From Candidatus Pacearchaeota archaeon (lineage in GTDB: Archaea > Nanobdellota > Nanobdellia > Pacearchaeales > GW2011-AR1), in assembly GCA_019659125.1 (NCBI GenBank), contig JAIFVX010000001.1, forward strand, positions 438,097 through 502,096: a DNA stretch of 64,000 bases. Direction: 5' to 3'. The position numbers were made by a program, and so were the translations under genes. The notes under the pieces were generated by a model. The model made no database searches and was not told the origin of the DNA. It saw only the letters and a program-made list of their open reading frames with translations. Each line of letters opens with the position of its first letter. Positions within the stretch are counted from its first letter, which is position 1. Below, piece after piece: positions 56,390 to 64,000 of the stretch.

Positions 56390-59287
56390 CTAGATAAATT
56401 CATATTGCCGTTTCTTGAAAGGGTTGCCATAGACATACACATAATAAATGCTGCCAATTATGACGAGCATTAAGAGCAACACAATAATCCAGAACCATTT
56501 AGTAGTCAGTACGGATACCTTTGATAATGCTGAACCTGTGCTATTGGTTGCCGTGGTTGTGTCAGAAGCAATAGCTGCACCAGTAATCGCTGACCCCGTA
56601 AGAGCATTGATTTCTTCATGGATTGAAAGAACCGTTATGTTTGCCCGACTCCCTAAAACATTGTTGAAAGTTATCCGTACATCATAATAGCCATCATTAT
56701 CGAGGTCAAATCTTTGGTTCTGCCCAAGCATAAGTACTGCCGCTTGAGGTGTGCTGGCGACTATGATGCTTGCCTGGCTTGATGACAGGGTCATGAGTTG
56801 AAGAGCGTGGAGTGCACTGTTGATGGTAAATTGTATTTTGTCGCTCACATAGAGATATTGTGAATATCCACTTGCGAGTTGGGTCTGGTTAGCTATGAAT
56901 GTCCTATTGCCATCCGTAGTAACATCGATAAGAGAATCTGAATCTGAATCGGAATCTGAAGAGCCTGCCGATGACGAGTTGCTACCGCTGCCGCCACTAG
57001 TCGAGTCAGCAAGCGCGGATCCCGATACAAGGGCGCCTATCGTCGAGAAATGAGGGATTTTCAGTGCGATATAATTTCCAGTCGTATTGAGGAATGCGAC
57101 TGCCCCGTTGTCTGTCTTGCTCGCAGTGAATCCGCTCGTCGTGTTGACAAGCGATTGATAATAACTGCTGTTGTATTCAAGGAAGTCCTCGCCAAGATTA
57201 GAAGGCGAATCTCCTCTAGTCAAGTTCCAAGTCGGATTATTATTCTCATCATAGAGGATTGGAACTGAAATGTTAACATTAGCTGAATCATTGAGATACG
57301 AGGCACTCGTGGTTGTGTCGGAATAGGGCATAATAAGAGTTATATTGGAATACGAATCAACAGGGGCGAAACTTCCGAAATTCCAGGTGTCTTTGACTGC
57401 ACTGCCTGCAGGTTTCATTCTTCCAGAGGCATTCTCGCTGATAATGGAGTCCATGGGAGGCTGCTTCGCTGACATCATGTCATAATCATAATAAATAATT
57501 GACACGTTTGTCGACGTTATTTTTATTTCCATATTTACCTTGCCTACAAGCATTGCTTTTAGAGGGTTGAACCCAGAGGCATTGAATGAGGTTACCTCGC
57601 AACTTGTCGGTGCATTGGGCAAATCACAGGCTCCTCCTCGCGACAAAAGTCTGATTTGGATTGGTGTGCTTACGGTATCTACATCGTGTACAGTGCCATT
57701 ACCTTCAAATTTTCTGAATCCTTTTTCAGAGTTCAGAGATTTTATTGTGATGTTGACTTCGGAAGCGCTTGTGTTGATGTTTACTTCCTTTGGTGGGCTG
57801 TTGCTCGAGAATACCATGACTTTTGCATAGTTTGAATTATTCAGTAGTGGAAAATAAAACGACCCATTGACAACATCTTCAGGTGATATGATATAGATAG
57901 TAGTGCCTGTTCCAGTATTTCTGTTCTTGACTTTGATATTTGCGTTTATATTCTGGGTGACAGCTGCACCAGTTGAATTGATGATATTGATTTTCATCAT
58001 AGAAATATTGATGGAGACTCCTCCCGTCGAACTATTTCTATAATTCCCTGCGAGCGTATACAAGGTAATGTTTGCTTGAAGGTTGTCGATGGTTGTTATG
58101 TTCTGGAACGCGGCAAGGTTGTTTGCACTTCCAGGATTTGCAGCAGCATTACCCAAAGATGCATTCTTTGCGTAGAACTCTAGCATGTATCCAGTCCCAT
58201 TAAGAAGAGATATATTATAGTATGCTACGCAGCCTCCATAGAGTGGATGGTTTGCCCCATTTGTTACATTCACTATGGTGGATAGCTGGGTTTCGCTGTT
58301 TGAGCTCCCATCATCAGCGCTTCTTGAAGGGATGAAGTTCCCGGCTGCAGTCGTCCAGGGAAGCATCTTTAGCCTGATTGAGGTTATATTTACCATACTG
58401 TTATTTGCTCCTGGTGCAATGTTGATACAGCCATGAACACTTACCTTGCGCATAATGAGGCTCTGACTCATGCTGACAACACTTCCTGGTGCTGCCTGTG
58501 TGATGTTGATAGTGGCTGACTTCGGAGATGCAGGACAACTAGTATCATTCATTAAATCTCTTCTGCTTGCATTATTAGGATCACATCCTAAAGGATCAAA
58601 AAGGAATCCAAAATTAGTGCCAAAGAACGATGGCATTCTGAAGAATGACAGGGTATAGGCCCTGTTTGCAGGAACGACAAGAGTTCCACTCGTTATCTTT
58701 GCCATGAAGTTTCCATCGACAGGATATCCGAGGGCCTGGTCGATGAGCTCCCATCCAAAAGAGACCTGGCTTGTTCCATTGGTTGCGTTGAAGTTGATGG
58801 TGACTGCAGGCTGCATATAGAAAGTGCCTCCATTCAGAGACATGTCAAATGCTCCTGAATCAAATCCACCATAGAACACTGGCGCAGGGAAGTCAGGCAG
58901 TATGGATCCAACTTGGGTCGCTATATTGTTGTTATACGCGATGGTACTCAAGCGATAGCCTCTGAAGGCAGCTGATGTGTTAATGTTGGTAAGCATGAAA
59001 TATCCTGATGCATTGGTGAGTGTCGATGATAGTGCTGTTGTTGTGGGAGGTGCAGTGGGCGAATCAGAAATACCATAGATAGTCACATTAGTGCCATTCA
59101 CATACGCACTGTCATTCTTCACGTATCCTGTGAATGTAAAGTTTGAGATCTCGGTTGCGCTTGCAATTCCTAGAAGAGAGAAAATACTAAGAGCTACAAA
59201 AATTATTACGCCAACAGTTTGACCTCGACACGACCTCATTTTTGTAATGGTCGATATCACTTTTACTTTAAAAATCCTTCGAGGCAT
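56390..59287 (-). CDS. large sequon-rich surface protein with C-terminal TM anchor
   Basis: 965 aa, N-terminal signal, many N-x-S/T sites, SDSDSDSD stretch, ALTGSAITGAAIAS, C-terminal TM then KKRQYEFI. Confidence 0.75.
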   Translation of the reverse strand: MPRRIFKVKVISTITKMRSCRGQTVGVIIFVALSIFSLLGIASATEISNFTFTGYVKNDSAYVNGTNVTIYGISDSPTAPPTTTALSSTLTNASGYFMLTNINTSAAFRGYRLSTIAYNNNIATQVGSILPDFPAPVFYGGFDSGAFDMSLNGGTFYMQPAVTINFNATNGTSQVSFGWELIDQALGYPVDGNFMAKITSGTLVVPANRAYTLSFFRMPSFFGTNFGFLFDPLGCDPNNASRRDLMNDTSCPASPKSATINITQAAPGSVVSMSQSLIMRKVSVHGCINIAPGANNSMVNITSIRLKMLPWTTAAGNFIPSRSADDGSSNSETQLSTIVNVTNGANHPLYGGCVAYYNISLLNGTGYMLEFYAKNASLGNAAANPGSANNLAAFQNITTIDNLQANITLYTLAGNYRNSSTGGVSINISMMKINIINSTGAAVTQNINANIKVKNRNTGTGTTIYIISPEDVVNGSFYFPLLNNSNYAKVMVFSSNSPPKEVNINTSASEVNITIKSLNSEKGFRKFEGNGTVHDVDTVSTPIQIRLLSRGGACDLPNAPTSCEVTSFNASGFNPLKAMLVGKVNMEIKITSTNVSIIYYDYDMMSAKQPPMDSIISENASGRMKPAGSAVKDTWNFGSFAPVDSYSNITLIMPYSDTTTSASYLNDSANVNISVPILYDENNNPTWNLTRGDSPSNLGEDFLEYNSSYYQSLVNTTSGFTASKTDNGAVAFLNTTGNYIALKIPHFSTIGALVSGSALADSTSGGSGSNSSSAGSSDSDSDSDSLIDVTTDGNRTFIANQTQLASGYSQYLYVSDKIQFTINSALHALQLMTLSSSQASIIVASTPQAAVLMLGQNQRFDLDNDGYYDVRITFNNVLGSRANITVLSIHEEINALTGSAITGAAIASDTTTATNSTGSALSKVSVLTTKWFWIIVLLLMLVIIGSIYYVYVYGNPFKKRQYEFI

Positions 59288-59327
59288 GTGTAAAGGTTTA
59301 TAAGAAGTCCGTTTGTCTCAGTGCTAC

Positions 59328-59399
59328 GCCTCTATAGCTCAGTGGTAGAGTACAAGTTTCGTAAACTTGGGGTCCCGGGTTCAATCCCCGGTAGAGGCT
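59328..59399 (+). tRNA. tRNA-Thr (anticodon CGT)
   Basis: Cloverleaf: GCCTCTA/TAGAGGC acceptor, CAAGT-TTCGTAA-ACTTG anticodon arm, CCGGG-TTCAATC-CCCGG T arm; no CCA encoded, no intron. Confidence 0.93.
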
Positions 59400-59401
59400 T
59401 T

Positions 59402-59686
59402 TTATCTAAGAATGTACTCTCGTTGAAGGATCCAGCAGACGTGCTTTTCTCTTATTGTTTGTGCCTTGGCCTCTCTTATCTCAGAAAGGAAAAGTTTGAC
59501 TTCTTCTTTGTTGGCCACAATTTCAAGCCCTCCCTGGGTGTCGACCTTAAGCTTGAATTGCCTTTTCTTATCATCTCCGACAATAATTTCGCTTCCTTCA
59601 GGACCAGCTAGACTACTTTGATTCTGAACGTTGTAATGCTGATAATTCTTTCCTGACTTTGTAGGTTCTAACATATATGGTCCCAC
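59402..59686 (-). CDS. hypothetical protein
   Basis: Intact ORF; stop close to the tRNA 3' end. Confidence 0.45.
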   Translation of the reverse strand: MGPYMLEPTKSGKNYQHYNVQNQSSLAGPEGSEIIVGDDKKRQFKLKVDTQGGLEIVANKEEVKLFLSEIREAKAQTIREKHVCWILQREYILR

Positions 59687-59857
59687 ATACGTGCTAAGTC
59701 TCTCATGGAGAGGTTTTTCAGTATCGACCTTGAGAACTTCCCAAAGACTCTCTTGCTTCCTTCCTTAAGACTATAGTATCTAATGACCATAATTTACAAA
59801 GCATATTTCTTTATTTAAGGATTATCGTGTTCAACAAATCATAGAAAATTTTAAAAA

Positions 59858-60187
59858 GTGGACACACTGTTATGGTGCAGTAAAAAAGAGAACATGACAA
59901 GTAGCAGAGATTTAACACGATATCAAAGGGGAGAGGGTGCAGCGGAAGTTGCCGATGCATTTGCGAAGATTGTTTCTGGCGGCAAGCCAGGGTATAAGAC
60001 TGTCATCGAAAAGAAGGTTTTTCCTCCAAAGTGCGTTAATTGCGGGCGCGGCGGAGATAATGGCCAGAAGTTCTGTCCTCAATGCGGAGGAAAGATGGTT
60101 GTCCCTTTGACAAACTGCCCTGGATGCGACAAGCCCATTGATGATGCGGAGAAATTCTGCACCGAATGTGGTCATAAGCTCAAATAA
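59858..60187 (+). CDS. double zinc-ribbon protein
   Basis: CVNCGRGGDNGQKFCPQCGGKM...CPGCDKPIDDAEKFCTECGHKLK; start codon uncertain. Confidence 0.75.
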   Translation: MDTLLWCSKKENMTSSRDLTRYQRGEGAAEVADAFAKIVSGGKPGYKTVIEKKVFPPKCVNCGRGGDNGQKFCPQCGGKMVVPLTNCPGCDKPIDDAEKFCTECGHKLK

Positions 60188-60220
60188 ATAGATTTATTAA
60201 TTCTCAGAGTAAAAAGGTGT

Positions 60221-61900
60221 ATGAAGCAGGAAGTTATCAGCGCGTTATCTTCAACAGGCCTCTCGAAGAGCGAGATAGAATCTTTGGTTGAAGTTCCTAA
60301 GGATGAGAACCTAGGGGATTACGCATTTCCCACCTTTGCTCTTGCCAAGAAGCTTAAGAAGAACCCAGTTGAGGTTGCCAAGGATCTTGCAAAGAATATA
60401 AAATCCAACGAATTTGAGAAAGTAGAGGCAACAGGGCCGTATGTGAATTTCTTCGTCAGCAAAAAAATCCTCGCAGAAAGGACTCTTCCTCCTATTCAGT
60501 TCCAGGGGGACAAATATGGGTCTTCTTCCCTGGGAAGGAATAAGAAGATAGTCATAGAGATGTCATCTCCTAACATAGCAAAGCCGTTTGGAATAGGCCA
60601 TCTCCGTTCGACAATCATTGGCAATTCTCTTGCAAAGATAGCCTCATTTCTTGGATATACGGTGACAACTATAAATTATCTGGGTGACTGGGGAACTCCA
60701 TTTGGAAAGCTTATCGCAGGGTACAAGGAGTTAGGCAATGAGAAAAAGTTCAAGAAAGATCCCATTAAGCATCTCTATGATATATATGTAGAGATAAGCA
60801 AGAAAGAGGAATATGAGAAGAAGGGAAGGGAATGGTTCAAGAGGCTTGAACAGGGAGACAAAGAGGCTTTAAGGATATGGAAATTGTTCAAATCCGTCAG
60901 TTTAAAGGAGTTTGATGAAATCTATAAAATGTTGACTGTGAAATTTGATGTCATTTCAGGAGAGTCCAACTATAACACGAAGATGGATGCCGTTCTCGAG
61001 GACTTAAAGAAAAAAAAGCTGTTGAAGGAAAGTGAAGGTGCGCTTATAGTTGACCTGGAGAAGTATGGTCTGGGAGTGTCATTAATACAAAAATCTGATG
61101 GAGCAACCTTGTATGTTACACGAGATTTGGCGGCGGCACTCGACCGTAAAAAGGAATACGGATTTGACAGGATGATTTATGAAGTGGGTGCGGAGCAGAA
61201 GCTTCACTTCAAGCAGTTATTTAAGATACTAGAATTGCTTGGGTATTCATGGGCCCAAGAGTGCGTGCATGTTGATCACGGATTATATTTGGACTCTGAC
61301 GGTAAGAAATTTTCGACAAGAAAAGGGAAGACTGTTTTCATGAAGGATATCCTCGAAGAGACGAAAGAGCTTGCACGAGAAGAGATTGTGAAGCGGGAGA
61401 AAGTTCCTAAAAATGAACGTGAGAAAAGAGCGGCGGCAATAGCACTCGCGGCGATATTTTATGGAGACTTGAAGAACAACAGGGTTCATGATATGATTTT
61501 TGACCTTGAAAGGTTTTTGGCGTTTGAAGGAGATACGGGCCCGTATCTGTTGTACACCTATGCGCGGGCGAAAAGCATTCTTTCAAAGCCGGCAAAGTAC
61601 CAAGGCAATCTCGATTATACAGGAAAATACTCATTAGATTATGATGGTGTGGAAAAGAAACTTTTAGTCAAGCTTTCTCGCTTCCCCGAGATTGTCGTAC
61701 ATGCCTATAATGATCTATCCCCCCATATCATAGCGAACTATGCGTACGAGCTTGCCCAACTTTTCAATGAATTCTACCATTCCCATCCAGTCATTGGCTC
61801 TGACAATGAGCTGTTTAGGCTGCAGCTTGTATTTGTCTCCTCGCAAGTGTTGAAGAATGCATTGTCTCTGCTAGGCATTCCCGTGCTAGAGAAAATGTAG
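60221..61900 (+). CDS. argS: arginyl-tRNA synthetase
   Basis: SSPNIAKPFGIGHLRSTIIGNSLAKI, SDGATLYVTRDLAAA, KKFSTRKGKTVFMKDILEE. Confidence 0.96.
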   Translation: MKQEVISALSSTGLSKSEIESLVEVPKDENLGDYAFPTFALAKKLKKNPVEVAKDLAKNIKSNEFEKVEATGPYVNFFVSKKILAERTLPPIQFQGDKYGSSSLGRNKKIVIEMSSPNIAKPFGIGHLRSTIIGNSLAKIASFLGYTVTTINYLGDWGTPFGKLIAGYKELGNEKKFKKDPIKHLYDIYVEISKKEEYEKKGREWFKRLEQGDKEALRIWKLFKSVSLKEFDEIYKMLTVKFDVISGESNYNTKMDAVLEDLKKKKLLKESEGALIVDLEKYGLGVSLIQKSDGATLYVTRDLAAALDRKKEYGFDRMIYEVGAEQKLHFKQLFKILELLGYSWAQECVHVDHGLYLDSDGKKFSTRKGKTVFMKDILEETKELAREEIVKREKVPKNEREKRAAAIALAAIFYGDLKNNRVHDMIFDLERFLAFEGDTGPYLLYTYARAKSILSKPAKYQGNLDYTGKYSLDYDGVEKKLLVKLSRFPEIVVHAYNDLSPHIIANYAYELAQLFNEFYHSHPVIGSDNELFRLQLVFVSSQVLKNALSLLGIPVLEKM

Positions 61901-61939
61901 TACAATAATTCTTAAATAGCCCTCATAAGAGCTATAGAT

Positions 61940-62089
61940 ATGGACATGACTGAAATATTGCTTGCAAACGGATTCTTCCTTGCAGTAATTCTTCTTATCA
62001 TGCTCGTCATCTTTGCTACGAGCAGGCCTAAAAGAAGACGAGTGAAAGAGGATCTAAAGAAGATTAAAGACCAGGTGGAGGAAGAATGA
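61940..62089 (+). CDS. small single-TM protein (49 aa), not in the ORF track
   Basis: MDMTEILLANGFFLAVILLIMLVIFATSRPKRRRVKEDLKKIKDQVEEE; ATGA overlap with next gene. Confidence 0.55.
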   Translation: MDMTEILLANGFFLAVILLIMLVIFATSRPKRRRVKEDLKKIKDQVEEE

Positions 62090-62427
62090 GCTGGTATCAT
62101 CCTCCAGGCATCACCATTGAATTGACCCATGACCAATTTACTCAGGCAAGAAAAATGATTTTAGAGATGGCAAAGGATGTGCGTCATTTTCATGGGGAAT
62201 GGGTGGGCCATGAAGCACAGGCATCTACCTACTATATGACTCGGGGAAAAGATGATTTCTCGATCCGTATGGACTCGGGATATAGGCTCGATGGAAGGAT
62301 CCCCGATGCTCATAATCGATATAAGGCCTCATTTGATATCATGACTCTTGATGCCTTATGCGCTCAGGAAGTCGAGGCGGACATTTCTTCAATTCTTCGC
62401 GCTGTGCTCCAGAATGAAGGGAAATAA
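62086..62427 (+). CDS. hypothetical protein
   Basis: ATGA overlap with upstream gene. Confidence 0.55.
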   Translation: MSWYHPPGITIELTHDQFTQARKMILEMAKDVRHFHGEWVGHEAQASTYYMTRGKDDFSIRMDSGYRLDGRIPDAHNRYKASFDIMTLDALCAQEVEADISSILRAVLQNEGK

Positions 62428-62470
62428 AACCCCATCCAGGTGGATCGCGTTTCAACACTGACTAATAATC

Positions 62471-62505
62471 TTTATATAAGAGAACGACTGTATAATATTT
62501 TGTGA
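62471..62505 (+). promoter_or_regulatory. promoter block of the 62502 gene, duplicated at 63319
   Basis: TTTATATAAGAGAACGACTGTATAATATTTTGTGA; TATA-like box about 27 nt before GTG. Confidence 0.7.
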
Positions 62506-63308
62506 GATCTCGTCTTTTATTTGCTATCTTAATTGTTTGCATGCTATGCGTGTGTATTAGCTTTGCCTGGGCAGAAGATGAAGATCATGATAAAAAAGAG
62601 CTGGAAAAGAGGCAACAAGAACTGGAGAAGAAACAAGCAAAGGATTTGGAAGAGGCTGAGAAAAAGCTTGAGGAGCAGCTGAGAAAGCTTCAAGATGATC
62701 CCATCATCCAAGATAATGACACGATTCCTTTCAATGAAACAAACCAGACTGAAATCGTTGAGAATATAACCAATTCCACTGATAACAATAGCACGGATCA
62801 AAACACCACGATTACAGATACAAATCAGACTGTGAATACAACTACTACAAATACAACAACTCTAAACAATACCTTTCAAAACCAGACCGTGCAGAATGTC
62901 ACGACAAACAATAATACTCAACAAAACGTAACTCAAAACACAACACAGCAGAATCAAACTGCACAAACACAGCAAAGCACCACTACGCAGACTTCTTCCA
63001 GTGGAGGTGGTAGTAGTGGTGGGGGCAGCTCTGGAGGCGGCGGTGGCGGATCAAGCTCTTCTTCTAGTCCAACAAATGAGGTAAGAACAACCACTCTTGA
63101 TTCATCTCCAGTCAATCCTTTTACTACGCTTAATGGGACGGCACCCTTAGCGTCTCAAGTCAAATCCAATACTTCGTTCAATGCTACGGCATTTATTAAG
63201 AATGGAGCAGTACAGGAGACAACTAAAAAAAGAAACTTTACTCCCCTTATCATTATTTCTGTCGTGCTTGCCGCCATAGCCTTTGCAGTGTTCTCCAAGA
63301 AACATTAA
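62502..63308 (+). CDS. secreted/membrane-anchored Asn/Thr/Gln-rich surface protein, GTG start
   Basis: Signal peptide, coiled-coil stretch, long NxT-rich segment, Ser/Gly-rich linker, C-terminal TM plus KKH. Confidence 0.75.
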   Translation: MRSRLLFAILIVCMLCVCISFAWAEDEDHDKKELEKRQQELEKKQAKDLEEAEKKLEEQLRKLQDDPIIQDNDTIPFNETNQTEIVENITNSTDNNSTDQNTTITDTNQTVNTTTTNTTTLNNTFQNQTVQNVTTNNNTQQNVTQNTTQQNQTAQTQQSTTTQTSSSGGGSSGGGSSGGGGGGSSSSSSPTNEVRTTTLDSSPVNPFTTLNGTAPLASQVKSNTSFNATAFIKNGAVQETTKKRNFTPLIIISVVLAAIAFAVFSKKH

Positions 63309-63318
63309 AGCACTAATG

Positions 63319-63353
63319 TTTATATATCAGAACGACTGTATAATATTTTGTGA
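63319..63353 (+). promoter_or_regulatory. promoter block of the 63350 gene, near-identical to 62471-62505
   Basis: TTTATATATCAGAACGACTGTATAATATTTTGTGA. Confidence 0.7.
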
Positions 63354-64000
63354 AGTCTTGTTGGATGTTACTCTTCTTAGTTCTTTGTACCTTTGTTATA
63401 AATATTAGTTCTGCTTACGCCGAATATTCTTTCGTGCATGTGAATGTTAATATAATCAACGACGATTATGGAACTGCTGTTCCTGAAGATTTTCTTATAT
63501 CCTATCATGGAGCTAACCTCTCAGAAAACTTTGGGTCTGCAAGGTCAGAGAATACTATCCCTGTCTTTACAGGAATAATGTATAATTTTACACCTTCCTA
63601 TATTCCTTCTAATTACACCATTTCATATTCAAGTGGCTGCTCAAGAGACCTCATGACTGGGGAAAATGCTACGTGCATGATTACTCTTGATGATCCTCAA
63701 CCTCCTGCTCCTCAAGGAGAATGGTGTTATCAAGAAAATGCCCGGTTTTCAACATGGTGTGGTGGCATGAGTACCGGAAGCTACATCCATGAAGGCGCAT
63801 GGATGGATGGCAATTGGTCAAGGGACTCTAAGAGTAGTATTGGAGAATATTATGTGAATTACGCAAAACCAGCAAAGATCTTGAATACAAGTATCCTCAA
63901 AGTCAAAGACTTCAGGCCAGGAGATGAGATACACTTCGTCAATGAGGGGTTCTATACCATTCCGGCAGCATGTTTCAAAAGACAAACAGCAATACGGCTC
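63350..64000 (+). CDS. secreted protein, GTG start, 3' truncated by window end; not in the ORF track
   Basis: Hand translation VKSCWMLLFLVLCTFVINISSAYAEYSFVHVNVNIINDDYGTAVPEDFLISYHG...; open through position 64000. Confidence 0.75.
   Translation, partial: MKSCWMLLFLVLCTFVINISSAYAEYSFVHVNVNIINDDYGTAVPEDFLISYHGANLSENFGSARSENTIPVFTGIMYNFTPSYIPSNYTISYSSGCSRDLMTGENATCMITLDDPQPPAPQGEWCYQENARFSTWCGGMSTGSYIHEGAWMDGNWSRDSKSSIGEYYVNYAKPAKILNTSILKVKDFRPGDEIHFVNEGFYTIPAACFKRQTAIRL

Overview
Archaeal chromosomal segment. The gene content (PolD, Orc1/Cdc6, RadA, archaeal TyrRS, class III prepilin-like signal peptides, many small proteins, 'FTGNAV'-type surface-protein N-termini) looks DPANN/Woesearchaeota-like, but the lineage is inference. 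Main blocks: (1) 3' end of a dockerin-repeat surface protein, MazG-like protein, two tandem 2OG-Fe(II) oxygenase-like genes, RadA; (2) RPA-like OB-fold protein, aEF-1beta, degenerate HIT-like protein, A24 prepilin peptidase, AI-2E transporter; (3) a large type IV pilus-like locus (about 8.3-19.5 kb) with roughly ten prepilin-like proteins, a double TadC/FlaJ-like membrane protein and a secretion ATPase, followed by surface, coiled-coil and membrane proteins; (4) a Hef-like helicase and an XPF/ERCC4 nuclease encoded as separate genes, ThpR, M16 peptidase, DRG-like GTPase, Nudix, TyrRS, class A beta-lactamase-like protein, TctA-like permease; (5) PolD large and small subunits and Orc1/Cdc6 next to a likely replication origin with ORB-like sites and an AT-rich tract (about 42.97-43.25 kb); (6) Lhr-type helicase; (7) an accessory region (about 47.8-56.4 kb) of short orphan genes, HTH regulators, repeated intergenic elements with GAA-loop mini-hairpins, a repeated 12-bp palindrome, a tetranucleotide repeat inside a regulator gene, and an overlapping three-gene module ending in a PLD-like protein; (8) a large surface protein, tRNA-Thr(CGT), ArgRS, and two secreted-protein genes with near-identical promoters and GTG starts. 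No rRNA, CRISPR array, transposase or integrase was recognised. All family assignments are by eye from motifs; no database search was run.
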